A DNA stretch of 64,000 nt from Rhizophagus irregularis (GCF_026210795.1 NC_089433.1:2319001-2383000); one strand, 5' to 3'. Shown: positions 35,917 through 47,705, numbered from the stretch's first letter. A program made the numbers and translations. Notes: generated from the sequence alone by a model not told the origin.

Positions 35917-37561
35917 ATTTTAAAATTTGAAATTTTTATCTTATATATTAAAAATTTATACAAACTTAACAAACTTAAGAAATCTTAAAAAAAACATTAG
36001 AAATTTTCTATAGAGCTAAGCATTATGCATATATATTTATATTTTAGTTATTATATTCAATTAATACATGTACGGAATAAATAGGGAATTTTCGGAACCG
36101 TGACAAAAAGCTTTAAATTATAGCAGGAGTCATAATGAGTCACTTGTTATTCTATCGCGTTAAAATCCATAAAAAGAAAATATTTTCCTCCGATTTTAAC
36201 ACTTATTAGCACAAAAGGTAGTTTGTATTACTTGATTAAAAATGATAGTATATAAAAAGAAATTTTTATTTGTAGTTTCTACTAGAAGTTCACGCAAAAA
36301 TACAAATTTTTTTACAATGACAGTAAATTATACAAAAAATTACTTGTTTTTTTTACTACCATAGATGCCTAATGTTGAAATCGAAATACATGGATAATAT
36401 AATATTTGCCGACCAGGAACAGATAAAAATTTGTGCCGTTTACATAATTGGCCAAAAGTGATCGGCGGTAATTCGGGCCAAATTTATAGCCCCCTCCCAG
36501 AATTACGAATTTCAGATTTAATGTATATATCACGTGACTTCCCGTCCATAATTTAAATTGAAAATAAATCCTATTCCTTGGTTACATTTTCAGTCAGATT
36601 TGAGTTTATTTTGATTGGGTTAATCAGTTTGTATAATGCAACTATTTTCCGAACTTTAGAGTCTAATCCAATCTTTTTGAGTCAAATGTCAAAAAATAAC
36701 CAATTACAATTAGATAATTTCTATTTACATGATATTTTAAAAAAATATATCAATATAAGAATATAAGAAGTTTAGTCAAACTAAATTTCAATTTAAAGCA
36801 ATTCATAATTTGTGTATAACAATATCTAATTGAAAAATATGACTGATTGGAAATGAATAGGGCTATTAAAGTTATATTTAAAGTTAAAATTTTTTCAATA
36901 CTAAAATATGAATATTTTATTCCAAATCATGTAATTTTATATGTATTAATATATAATTGAAAAAATTAAAAATTTAATAAATTAATTAATTATTAGTAAA
37001 CAGTTATTTTAAACCAGTTTTTATATTTTATATATTTTTTATATAATTTATATAAATTATATTTTATTTTACTTTTTTAAAATAATTAATATTTAATAAA
37101 ACATATATATATTTTTTTTTTTTGGCTGCAGTACATTCAGAATTTTATTAGAATTTAAATAATTCAATATATGAGTAAGACAAATGGTAAAAGAAAATAA
37201 AACCTAATTAATTAAAAAACTGAATTACTTGTTAATTCAGACCAAATAACCATGTATGCACTATCAGGAAAAGCTCTGAACTGATAAAGTAAGTTTAATG
37301 TGTAATTGTTCTTTTTTAGATGGGATCCTCTTTTCCAAATTTACACTTTAAGTACTTCTCAAAACTTACTGTAATTGCAACACAAAACTCACAGTTAATG
37401 AACAAAAAAGAAATAAAAGAAGCAATAAAATAAAAGCTGAGGTAAAAAATAAAATAAAAAAAGGGTTAGTAAAATAATTCAAAGTAAGTAACTACTATAG
37501 TATCCCATTCGTCTTGCCTATAGCTCTTTTAGCTTGCCCAGTCCTCCCATCAGTTAGCAAA
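35917..37561. other. Intergenic region
   Basis: AT-rich. An open frame at 36578-36766 has no supporting motif. No structure is seen before the palindrome at 37562. Confidence 0.5.
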
Positions 37562-37838
37562 CACTGGTAAAAAAATGGTCTATCCTATACATATCCTACA
37601 CATATCTTACATATATCGGGTACTCAAAATGTAGAAAATCATACACAAATAATACACATATACAGCATATCGGGTACTTATATATATAGTATACCTATTA
37701 GGTACCTGATATATGTATGATATATATATTAGTACCCGATATGTGTATGATATGTGTATTATTTGTGTATGATTTTCTACATTTTGAGTACCCAATATGT
37801 GTAAGATATGTGTAGGATAAATCATTTTTTTACCAGTG
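37562..37838. mobile_element. 277-bp foldback element with perfect 16-bp ends
   Basis: The left end cactggtaaaaaaatg (37562-37577) is the exact reverse complement of the right end catttttttaccagtg (37823-37838). Complementarity runs almost the whole length: cgggtactcaaaatgtagaa on the left against ttctacattttgagtaccca on the right. It has no coding capacity. Flanking aaa on both sides may be a short target duplication. Confidence 0.8.
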
Positions 37839-37949
37839 AAATCTACTAAGTAAACTTCATATTTCAACTAAAAGTGTTAACTTTGAAGTACTGTCAAGAT
37901 TCTTTTTCATAGTTTTTATTATTTTAGTAACGTGTTTATTCCAAGATCT

Positions 37950-38180
37950 TCCCTTCTATTTCTTATCTTTTAAATTTTTTGATGCTACATTTGGATTCAC
38001 CTCTTGGTTCTACTGTAATGCAAGTTCTTATTCTTTAGTGACCTACAAAATCTATTTAACTTAAGTGTAAAATATCTTATCCAAACATCTTTAAAATTTT
38101 TGAAGTTGAATTCTGTATTAGTGATTTTATTCAAATCAGCTCACATTTCAAAATATGTAATCAACTTTGAGCATCTTCAT
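37950..38180 (-). pseudogene. Coding relic split by the hAT insertion (part 1)
   Basis: Read on the minus strand across the hAT element, from about 41340 to 41251 and then 38180 to about 37950, one frame gives protein-like sequence. It includes YYFHPLDAKLLKLFKNEDAQS before the junction and LHILKCELI, STSKILKMFG and DILHL after it, with several stop codons. This is an old decayed gene fragment into which hAT inserted. The family is not recognised. Confidence 0.4.
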
Positions 38181-41100
38181 TAGTGATCCGATCCTATTTC
38201 TAAATGGTCATCCGGATCCAATCCCAAATCTCTTCAGCAGATCTGGATTTCCATCCGGATCTGAAATTTTACGAATTGATCCTTAATTTAGGATCTATCC
38301 GGATTAATCCTTATTTGCATTAATTTAAGATCTATCCAGATCTATCCCAATCCGAATTTTAGCAGATCATCTGTGATCCATAAATTTTTATTGGTCCATT
38401 TACTTGAAGCTTGCGCCTTCGGAGAATTTATTTATTTTTTTTAAAAAAAAAATTAGTCCGCTAATATATTATTATAGAAATTAGTAGTTTATATTTAATA
38501 TTAATGAATATTTCATTTATTCCATATATTCTTGTTATTTATTACAAATTTAAATACTAAAAAGTAAAAAAACGGTTTAACAAATAACAATTCATAAATT
38601 CAAGGTTAATATTATTCAACTTCGTCCCACTCTTTTGCAAAAACTTCCATTGAACGGATATTCCTCTTTAAAAACAATATCTGACCCACTAAACTTGTGT
38701 CTAAACGATTTCTTTTTGCTGAAATTAGTGAACCAGCGTGAGAAAATAACCTTTCGCTTGACACAGAAGTAGCTGGAATCCCAAGGTATTTGCGGGCAAT
38801 TTGTGATAACTTTGGAAAATTTCCTGCATGAACTCGCCACCAATCCAATGGATCTTCTGCTTTCAATGCAGCTGGCATTGCCAAATAACTATCAACTTCA
38901 TCAATAGTTACAGGTGTTAACGGTTTTTTAGTCTTACTTTGACGGCGCTGGCGGTATTCTTTTTGTGAACGCAATGAAGATTCTGCACCTGAAAAAGGTA
39001 TGATTGGATTAGATGGCTCTGCTATAGGTGCTATTGGTGTTGTGTTATTTGAGTTATTAGAATTCAACTCATTAAACTCATCACAAAGTTTTTGAATTAT
39101 TTCAATTTTTTTATCTTCTAGTTCTAAACTTAACTCCTTATAACGCAGATCTAATAAAGTAGCCATTAATCCTGTATCATTGGGGTATCCCAGTAATAAA
39201 GTAATGCATTGTAAACATTATTTTTTACTTTTTCCAAAATTCCTTCAGTCTTTAATGGATCTTTAATAGAGATTTTCTTTTTGGTAATGTTGCTTATAAT
39301 CTCTTCATTATCGATTTCAACATCACCTTCTTCAAATATTGTGTCTTCATTAAGATAATCAGCATCATTTGATGGCAGGTTTTCTGAGTCAGTAGCTAAA
39401 TCAAAGGTGAATTCCTTAATAGTTAGCATCATTTTACTAAGCGTTACATATGTACCTCCAGAAAAATATCGAGTTGCTCCCTCAAATGGAGATAAAAGAT
39501 CAATTAATTTGTCTAACAATTCCCATTCTTCTTCGGATAACATGATTTTTTTTAGTTTAGTACCATCCTTTTTATCCTCTCTATTTGTACTAGTATATAA
39601 ATCAGTCTGAAGTTGAATTATTGCATCTTTGAGATAAAAAAGTCTATCCCAAGCATAATATGAAGAATTCCAACAGGTCTGTACATCTTGTATACAGCGC
39701 ATTATATCCTCATATCCCAACTTACGCTGCACTTCTTCCAATCTTTCTATCTGCTTTTGTGTTGAAAAAAAATTGAGTATATGTTTTGTACGTGCAGCTA
39801 AAATTTCTACAGGTACCAATCCTTTCCCAATTGCTAATTGAAGTGTGTGTGTAACACAGGGAAGTCTTTGAATAGTTTCACATTGATCTTTTTGAGTTAA
39901 AATAGGAAATGCCGCCTTCATATTAGAACCGTTGTCAGTAATAATTGCTGTTACACGCCCATTAAGATCCCAACTTGAAATGCAATCATAAAGTAATTCA
40001 GCAACTAAATTTGCAGTATGAGGAGATGGTGCATACTTTATCTCTAACATTACATCTTTGACCTTAAAATTGGGCGTAATCCATGCAGCCGTAATACCAA
40101 TATATCCATGCTTAGCCCTACTGGACCAAAGGTCCGTGGTAAGAGATACTGTTGCAGCAGTTTCGTTTAGAATATTCTTTAAATTTTCATAATTATGTTG
40201 ATAACTTTTAGCTATCATAGTTTTAATTTTTTGTTCTCCAGGTACTACAAATGAAGGATCAAAATGGGACATTTTTTCTTTATATGCTGGATTTGTAATA
40301 GTAGCAAGAGGTTGATCGGTAAGCAACATCCATTTAAGAACTGATTCTTCTCGTTGTTTTTGAATATGCTTAGGATGAGGTCGACAAAATTGAGCAAAAT
40401 CTGTGATTTTTGTATTTCGTAGCTAAATTTAAATATAATTAAAACATTAATAAAAAACTTTAAATAAATTTTTAATTGTAGCAAAAAATTTTACCCTTTT
40501 CAGAGCATTTTCATTATCCTCATCGATAATTTGATGAACATCTCGTAAATGTACAACAAGATTTCCAGTTGAGCTTCCTGTATTTCGATATACTTTACCA
40601 CATCGATTACCATTTTTATCCAAGATTATACAAGTATGAGTTTATTCTCCTTTTATATTGTATCTTATTTCAAAGTGATTTTTCGTAAATGATGATTTTT
40701 TTCTTTTATTTACATGATTTCCGCTTATAGAACTTAATAGGGAACTTGTTTCAGTTTCTTTTTTTTTAATAAAAATTTGAATGATTATTAATTTTATTAT
40801 TGAAAAAAATTTCTTAATTTAAGCTTATTTAGATATCTTTATCTTTTTCTGAAAGGTTTTGTTCGATTATGTCAATATTAAAATCATCACTTTGAATATA
40901 GTTAGAATCATCCATTTTATTTTTAATATTTTGTATTTTATTTATTAGAGTAATTACATTTCAAAGAAATTTGAGGGATTGGAGAAAAAAAATTCAGTAT
41001 TAGTAAAGAAGGAAATAAAAAGGGGTTGTATAACCGCTCCATTTCATAAAATTTTTTTATAAACGATAAAATGGAAAAGTTCAGGAAAAAATCAAACATT

Positions 41101-41242
41101 GGACATCCAGATGGTCATCCGGATGATAGTCATCCGGATTATTTAACGGATCATCCTTTTAAAAATTATAGGATGCAGATATCCAAATTCAATCCGGATT
41201 GAGGATCTATCCGGATTAAACGGATTTAGGATCGGATCACTA
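38181..41242 (-). mobile_element. hAT-superfamily DNA transposon, complete ends, 8-bp target duplication
   Basis: The 3062-bp element is bounded by perfect 15-bp inverted repeats (tagtgatccgatcct / aggatcggatcacta) and by an exact 8-bp duplication, atcttcat, at 38173-38180 and 41243-41250. Eight-base duplications are the hAT signature. The 150-200 bp inside each end are packed with atccggat/atctggat octamers in both orientations, the expected subterminal transposase sites. The interior encodes a broken transposase on the minus strand. The intact duplication and ends imply a fairly recent insertion. Confidence 0.95.
38612..40915 (-). pseudogene. hAT transposase with BED finger, broken by stop and frameshift
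   Basis: The order on the minus strand is: an acidic N-terminal exon from ATG 40915; a BED-type finger region (about 40700-40495, with THTCIIL and C/H ligands through LVVHLRDVH); an intron about 40494-40423; and the RNase-H-like catalytic region (40422-39166: TDLWSSRAKHGYIG, ITDNGSNMKAAF, LPCVTHTLQLAI). Last is the hATC dimerisation domain (38612 to about 39166: DPLDWWRVHAGNFPKLSQIA, TSVSSERLFSHAG). Two lesions are visible. One is an in-frame TAA at 40642-40644. The other is a one-base frameshift near 39175-39190, where the first frame ends and the second overlaps it. The first exon also lacks an obvious GT donor. The protein cannot be made whole from this copy unless one lesion is an assembly error. 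Confidence 0.88.
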
Positions 41243-42294
41243 ATCTTCATTCTTAAACAATTTTAAAAGCTTTGCATCTAGTGGATGAAAGTAATAATTG
41301 GCAGAGTTATCTGCAGGATATATATTACCGGTTGTCATAGATTTGGAAATATTCATTAAAACTGCTTAAAATTTCTCATGTTCTTTATATTGCTTTAAGT
41401 TTCAAGTTGTAGAAAACTATCTGATTGGCAAATCTTCTAAGAAAGCGGTCTAAACTCTACTATTTTATTGACTTAAAACTGTATCAGTTGATTGATACAA
41501 TGATACTATTACCGTAACATATTTTTTTGCATTTTGACTTTTGAGTTTTATAGTTAAAATATTACCTAAGTTTTGAGATAATTAAGAATTTCTACTATTT
41601 GGATCCACTTGGAGAAAATATCATACACAACTATTTTACAAATATTATTCTTGAGTATAGACTCATATCCAGTTATAATACAATTATTCCTCTTTATAGC
41701 TACCCTCTATATAAACACATTCTCTTTTAAGTTATATCACTTTTAAGTTCTGATTTTTTATATAGTAAAATGCCTTTTATATAGTCACAAATTGATTATA
41801 GTCGCTATCACAGCAATCATTAATCCTAATGTAATAGTTAACATATGGAAAATTTTTCACTTATAATCATTTTACATGATTAAAAGTATATTCAAAAAGT
41901 GTATACTATGTTTTGAAGATAATTACTGGTCAAAATTAAAACTTTCGGTCATATAACAAATCGGCAAAAGTTTGGCAGATCTGTCACACATTTTAGCTCA
42001 ATTTTAGAAGTTATTAAAAATCATTTAAATTTTAACATATATGATTTATGGTCAATTTATAAAAATCATCGGATATGTAATATTTGATTAAGTTTCATAA
42101 ATACAATCGGTTATTAAGTTTAAGTAAAGCAAAATAAAATATTTAAATTTTATTTACTAAATATTTCCTTTAGATTGCCTGCCAATTATAATCTGCAGTT
42201 CGCAGATTTTTATTTGATTTAGATCAGATGATTGAATCAAATAATCTTTTTTTTACTTCAGTTTCATAAGTATTACGTTACAAAATTTATTTGA
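41243..42294. other. AT-rich region with relic sequence
   Basis: It begins with the second target-site copy and the rest of the split coding relic (to about 41340). Around 41690-41830, ctatataaacac and tatatagtcac motifs look like a worn pogo-like end. No gene is seen. Confidence 0.45.
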
Positions 42295-42970
42295 ATTTTT
42301 TTATTTTTTATAGGGACTTTGGCTCCAATATGAACACCAACTTTCCAATTAAGTTTTGAAATAAATTTTGTAACTTTTATTTAAAAAAACTGTTTTTTTT
42401 TATATACTATATATATATATTGTAAAAACTTTAATTCTAACATAAACATAAATACCAAATCTTCAGATAAAGTTTTAAAAAGAGAAATTTTGAAACTTAA
42501 TTAAAAAAAATTAAATTATTTTTTTTTATTTTTATTTTTGTAGGATTTTGGTTCTGACATAAACACCAAATCTTCAGATAAGTTTCAAAAAGAGAAATTT
42601 TGAAAAGAAAAATTTTGAAATAATTAAAAAAATTATTATTTTTTCTTTTTTTATAGGACTTTGGTACTGATATGGATAACCAAATCTCTAGATAAGTTTT
42701 GAAAAGAGAAATTTTGAAATTTAATTAAAAAAAATTAGTTTTTTTCTTTTTTTGTAGAACTTTGGTACTGACATGAATATCAAGTCTCTAGATAAGTTTT
42801 GAAAAGAGAAATTTTGAAACTTAATTAAAAAAAATTAAATATTTTTCTTTTTTTGTAGGACTTTAGTTCTGATGTGGATATTAAGTCTTCAGATAAATTT
42901 CAAGAAGAGAAATTTTAAAACTTAATTAAAAAAAATTGTTATTATTTTTTCTTTTTTTGTAGGACTTTGT
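42295..42970. repeat. ~100-118-bp tandem array, about six copies
   Basis: Units start near 42312, 42421, 42540, 42655, 42756, 42857 and 42960. Each runs taggactttggttctgaca, then tgaataccaaatcttcagat, then aagttttgaaaagagaaatt, then an A-run and a T-rich tract ending in ttttttgtag. Each boundary therefore looks like a spliceosomal acceptor (polypyrimidine plus TAG). The last unit runs directly into the TIR element at 43042. Confidence 0.85.
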
Positions 42971-43041
42971 ATTTTTTTTTTACTCTCATTTATTTCCTTT
43001 ATCCTTTTTTCATTCCTTTTTTTATTTCTTTATCTCTATTA

Positions 43042-43604
43042 GGAGCGTGCCAGAAATCAGCTGATTTGAAAGAAGATCAAGCTTCAGATCAAGTCTATAT
43101 ATATCACGTGATATTTATATATCTAAATATAAATATAAGTAATTTAATTATTTTTATATATTTATTATAATGTAATTATCTTGACTTCTAGTAATCCAAT
43201 TTTAATAAACTTTTTTTTAATTTATAGCTCTTATCTCTTATTTAGCTCTACAGATCTAGCTTTATAAAACAAAAAAAAGTTTGTTCAAATTGAATTACTA
43301 AAAGCCAAGATATTTGTATTTACATTATAATAATTATTATAATACAATTATCTTGACTTCTAGTGATCCAATTTTAATAAACTTTTTTTAATTTATAGCA
43401 CTATAAATCTAGTTTTACAAAACAAAAAAAAGTTTGTTCAAATTGAATCACTAGAAGTTAAGATAATTATATAATACTGATTATTATATATAATATTTAA
43501 TATTTAATAGTAATAATTTTTTTAGCCAATCAGATTTCAATCAGGTAGGGGTGGGAGATTAAAGCTACTAATTGAGAGAAATTAGCTGATTTTTGGCACA
43601 CCCC
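43042..43604. mobile_element. 563-bp TIR element carrying two tandem hairpin units
   Basis: ggagcgtgccagaaatcagc at the left matches gctgatttttggcacacccc inverted at the right, over 26 bp with four or so mismatches. Inside, two units at about 43185-43310 and 43335-43460 each have ends ttgacttctagtgatccaat and attgaatcactagaagttaa that pair. They are variants of the hairpin family. A worn inverted copy of the right end lies at 48630-48710. Confidence 0.75.
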
Positions 43605-44196
43605 TTATATCCCTTTACTTTTCCTTTATTTATCTCTATTTGTTCTTTGTTTCTTCTTATTTCACTTTATTTCCTTTTGTTTCTTTCATTGTTTTATCAT
43701 TATTTATTTATTTTATTTATTGATATCTGCTATTTTAGCTGGAATTATACTTTATTGTTAGTTCCTTTATTTATCAGTAAATTTTTATCATTGTAATTCT
43801 TTTATTTTTATTAGATCATCTTTGTATTGTTTACTGTTAGTCATATACTCATGTTAAAATAAAATTTTTGATTTTAAATTTATTAATCTTTTTAATAAAA
43901 TATAAAATAAACTCATGATTTTTAACACTATTATAAAGTATAAATGTGTTAGTTTTGCTTTAGTTTAACAGTGTATCTAATATAATAAATAAAATTATTT
44001 TGTGAGAAAATTGTTAAGTTAAAAAATTTATAATATTTATCACGTGATCCAATTTTTAGCTGTATTGTATGAATTTTTTTTTGTTTTTTTCGTACAGTAC
44101 AGTACAACTCTTATATATTATATATATATATAAGCATTGTACTATATTGTATAAACTTTTTTTAATTCAATCGTACAGTACAGTTTATCTATTTAC

Positions 44197-45212
44197 CTTA
44201 GCATTACCATGTAAAAAATGTTAGCCAGATTTATTGCTAGATTACACATGATTTGCACACATGATCCAGACAATTATTTTTGGTAATTATTTATTGATTA
44301 AAACTGTTGCTGTCTATATATTTAAAATAAAAATAAAAAAATATTAGTTAAAAAAAAGCTATTTTACCTATGAAAGTATAGTTATACAAATTTATATAAT
44401 TAAACCTGAAAAATTTTTGTGTTAAATTATTTTTGATAATTTTATTTTATTGTAATGTATTTTTTTATTGGCAAAAAATGTGATAAAGTTATTTTATGTA
44501 TTTTTAATTTTATTATTTATTATAATAAATTATTAAGATATTACATTTTTCTTACTTTTATTATAATAAATTATGTATTTTATTTGTAAATATAATTAAC
44601 ACTAAATAGTTTATTCCTATGCATTACAAATATAAAATATTATTAAATATGTTATATTAAAAAAAAAGTGTTCTTTTTCTAATTTAATATGTAAACCCAT
44701 ATATAACCATCATCTTCTGATATAAGAAGTACTATTTAATGCCTAATTTCATAATTAAATTATTCAAACTTATGTTTAGTTCAGTATTTTTTCCTTTATA
44801 AAGTTTATTGATATTATTTATAAGAGATTAAAGAAATATTTATGATTTCTTATATTCTGCATAACTAATTATCACGTTAGATTGTTTGTTTTCTTTTTAT
44901 TGAATGTGATTTTATAATATTATTTTAGTATTTGCAACATTTTTCAAAATAATTTCTTTTTATTAAAAAATTCCCAACTTTCTTTAATATAATAATACCC
45001 TTTACAAACCTTATTTTATTGTCGATATAATATGTTAACAATTTTTTAGAAAAATATTTCATATAAGAAAAAAAGGTGATGTGTAGCATAAAAGAATCGA
45101 TCAGATCAATAAAAGTTTTATAATTACCAAAAATAATCATCTGGATCATATATGTAGATTATATGTAATCTAGCAACAAATCCAGCTACCATTTTTACAT
45201 GGTAATGCTAGG
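44197..45212. mobile_element. ~1-kb element with ~94-bp terminal inverted repeats
   Basis: The left end ttagcattaccatgtaaaaa and the right end ttacatggtaatgctagg are inverted. The match continues inward about 94 bp at about 80-85 percent: gctagattacacatgatttg against its counterpart, ending at ttggtaattat / ataattaccaa. It has no recognised transposase; a 74-codon minus frame at 44925-45149 is AT-driven. Long TIRs suggest a MULE-like or other DNA transposon derivative. Confidence 0.75.
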
Positions 45213-45484
45213 ATCATTGTAATTTTGACTATTTTGACTTTAATTTTAACTTTTGACTTTCCTAAGTTGAAATATTTTGACTTTTGAACTTCATATATAC
45301 TTTATGTTATAAAGTAATTTATTTTAATAGTAAATAGAATCCTAATTAAAAATTTATTTGAATTTTAAAAGAATTCTCAGAAAGTTTATAAATAAAGCTG
45401 ATAAAAGCATTTTACAATTACTTGAGTGAAAAAAATTAAAGCTTTTTCTTCAGTAACTGAACTTTTATTAAAAAAATGACCAAA

Positions 45485-45664
45485 TACAGTCAAACTTTGA
45501 TATAGCGAACCCTTAATAAATATAGTGAATTTTTTAGATAACTATAACAAATTTCCCCTCGCTATAATGAATTAACCAATCAAATCTCTTAAAATTTTCA
45601 CTATAACTTTATAGCAAAGTTGAGATCTGAACCTTAGGATTCGTTATAACAAGGGTTAACTATA
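45485..45664. mobile_element. ~180-bp pogo-like MITE, degenerate
   Basis: The left end TA-cagtcaaactttgatatag and the right end ataacaagggttaacta-TA are inverted matches at 19 of 26 positions. Almost all mismatches are C/T or G/A transitions. TA at both borders and a CAGT start fit the pogo/Tc1 group. Confidence 0.5.
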
Positions 45665-45904
45665 ATTAGTAGGTGAAAAATATAGTTAATCTCCATTTTT
45701 TTTATTACATTTTAATAATAAATAAATTTTTTAATGCATTTTTACAGGTCAAAAAGTGAAAAATCAAGTATCAATCAGGATTTTAAATATCTCTCATGCA
45801 ACCTACATTAGAGTTTGTATAGAGTTTATATGTTAATTTTAGTCAGAATTGCATATTTTAGAGGTATTTTCAAATTTTCTTATTTTATATATCCCATTTT
45901 TAAG

Positions 45905-46018
45905 CGATCTAGTAATTGGATTTTGACAAATTTAGGCTTATTAGATTTGTTTTAATGAGACAAATCATAGTAAAATCGCATTTTTAGCATTGATTAAGTT
46001 ATTGCTAAAAATGCATTT
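45905..46018. repeat. Hairpin-family copy, degenerate
   Basis: gcgatctagtaattggattt starts the unit. The stem is aggcttattagatttgtttt / aatgagacaaatc, followed by a second hairpin (gcatttttagcat / attgctaaaaatgc). It abuts the pogo-like element that begins four bases later. Confidence 0.6.
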
Positions 46019-46021
46019 TAC

Positions 46022-46986
46022 TACAGTCAACTCCCTCTATAGTCACTCCCGTTATAGTCACATTCTACTATATAGTCACACCAGTTGAATGTTCAAAACA
46101 CTTTATTATTAAAATTTATCCTATATAGTCACAATCTATCTATAGTCACTATCACACCTATCCTCAAAAATCTTATATTAAAAAGAACCGTTTATAATCA
46201 CAGTTATATAAAGAATATATTAAATAACTTGGCATCTAATAATCGTACAAAGATGTATCATAGCTTGTTAGAATCGTCTCACTGAGACGAATCGAATGGT
46301 GGTAGTTTTATCCTTTTCCGATCACTGGCTGACGAGTTATTCAACAAAATGTTGAACATCGGCATTATAATATTTCTTGATTTACGTTTACTGCGCCATT
46401 TAACATTTTGCTAGATTTCTCAGTACCTAGTGATTGTAAAAAGACGATTTATAGCTCGTTGGAATCGCCTCATCGAGACTAATCGAATGGTGGTAAGCTC
46501 ATCTCTCTGTGATCAATATTGACGGAGTTATTACTTAAAACCCATTTAATATTTTTTAATTTCGGAAATTGATCTAGTGATTGGATTTCGATGTATCTTA
46601 TACCATTAGAACCGTCTCATCAAGACGAATCGAATGGCGGTAAGATCATCTCTCTACGATTAATATTGGCAGAGTTATTACACAAAAACCATTAATATTT
46701 TTTTAATTTCGGAAATTAATCTAGTGATTGGATTTCGACGTATTTTATACCATTAGAACCGTCTCATCAAGACGAATCGAATGGCGGTAAGATCATCTCT
46801 CCACGATTAATATTGGCGAAGTTATGATACAATAAAGTTTTAAGTATAATTCTGGCTAAAATTATGTTAATTTTTGGCAGGAATTATGATATACAAATAT
46901 AAGAAATTTTTTATATAGTCACATCTCTTTATAATCACCAAATATGGACTGTCCCAAATGTGTGACTATAAAGAGAGTTGACTGTA
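46022..46986. mobile_element. 965-bp pogo-like element (TA borders, CAGTCAACTC ends)
   Basis: TA-cagtcaactccctctatag at the left and ctataaagagagttgactg-TA at the right match inverted, with two mismatches in 25. Subterminal tatagtcac motifs repeat near both ends (46038-46150 and 46915-46970). TA flanks and a CAGT start are pogo/Tigger features. There is no transposase; the interior is filled with hairpin-family repeats. A partial inverted copy of the left part lies at 48190-48360. Confidence 0.75.
46245..46840. repeat. Four-copy hairpin repeat array (copy group B)
   Basis: Copies lie near 46245, 46440, 46565 and 46715. The two best-preserved copies have an identical core: ctagtgattggatttcgatg, then accattagaaccgtctcatc, then aagacgaatcgaatggcggt, then aagatcatctctc. 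The stem ccattagaaccgtct / agacgaatcgaatgg is near perfect with a four- to five-base loop. It is the same family as at 10.5 kb, here nested in a pogo-like element. Confidence 0.85.
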
Positions 46987-47294
46987 TATATTACCTTTAA
47001 GTTATTTAAAAGATATTCAGAGTTCTCATTAATTAGTTACCAATTGGATTTAACCTAGCATTATTTCAAAAAAAAACACTAATAATATAATCATATAAAA
47101 ATTATCATATCCATTATATCCTTGGTATTTTCATTATTTATATTTATCTGAGGAATTTAGTTTTTTTAAATTAGTAAAAACTTATTTGTTACATACTTAC
47201 ATATTATTTATCACTACACTGTTTACATGACAGTACATAATTCTACATAATACTGATCACCAATGCTTTTTTTGAGATAACGCTAGAATAGTTT

Positions 47295-47705
47295 ACCAAT
47301 CGATTACTAATTAAGTATTTGATTGGTGACTGATTGGTAATTAATTAGCATTTTTACCAAATATTATTACCAATCAAACAGTTTGCTAATTTTTGATTCA
47401 ATAATTAAAAAAGGATAAAATATAGCTTATTGGAATCATTTTAACAAGACAAATCTAATGGTAGTGAAATTGTATTTCTAGATAAAAGTTGATAAGAAAT
47501 TAAGTATTAATCCTAAAAATGCAATTTTACTGCCATTAGATTCGTCTTATTAAGATGATTCCAATGAGCTATATTTCATCTTTTTCTGATTACTGGGTCA
47601 AACGGTATTTGACAAAAATATTAATTAGTCACCAATCATCAGTTACTAATCAGTTATCTATCAAGTATCTGATTGGTGACTAATTGGTAATTGATTGATA
47701 TCTGA
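47295..47705. repeat. ~400-bp nested palindrome
   Basis: The inner arms tatagcttattggaatcatt (47425) and gattccaatgagctatattt (47560) are inverted copies that enclose two hairpin cores. Outside them, gattggtgactgattggtaa (about 47320) and gattggtgactaattggtaa (about 47668) are direct-type matches. Additional caccaatc motifs occur in the opposite sense. It looks like several insertions and a local inversion of the hairpin family. Confidence 0.55.

Noticed and set aside
39160-39200. The hAT frame change as programmed frameshifting
   Set aside because: There is no slippery heptamer with a following stem that I can see, and an independent nonsense codon lies upstream. Plain decay or a sequencing indel is simpler.
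43593-43796. 67-codon hydrophobic frame
   Set aside because: A T-rich tract gives only Phe/Leu/Ser/Tyr codons, and it starts inside the right TIR of an element.
46085-46285. 66-codon frame inside the pogo-like element
   Set aside because: It runs through the subterminal tatagtcac repeats and a hairpin unit. It is not coding.
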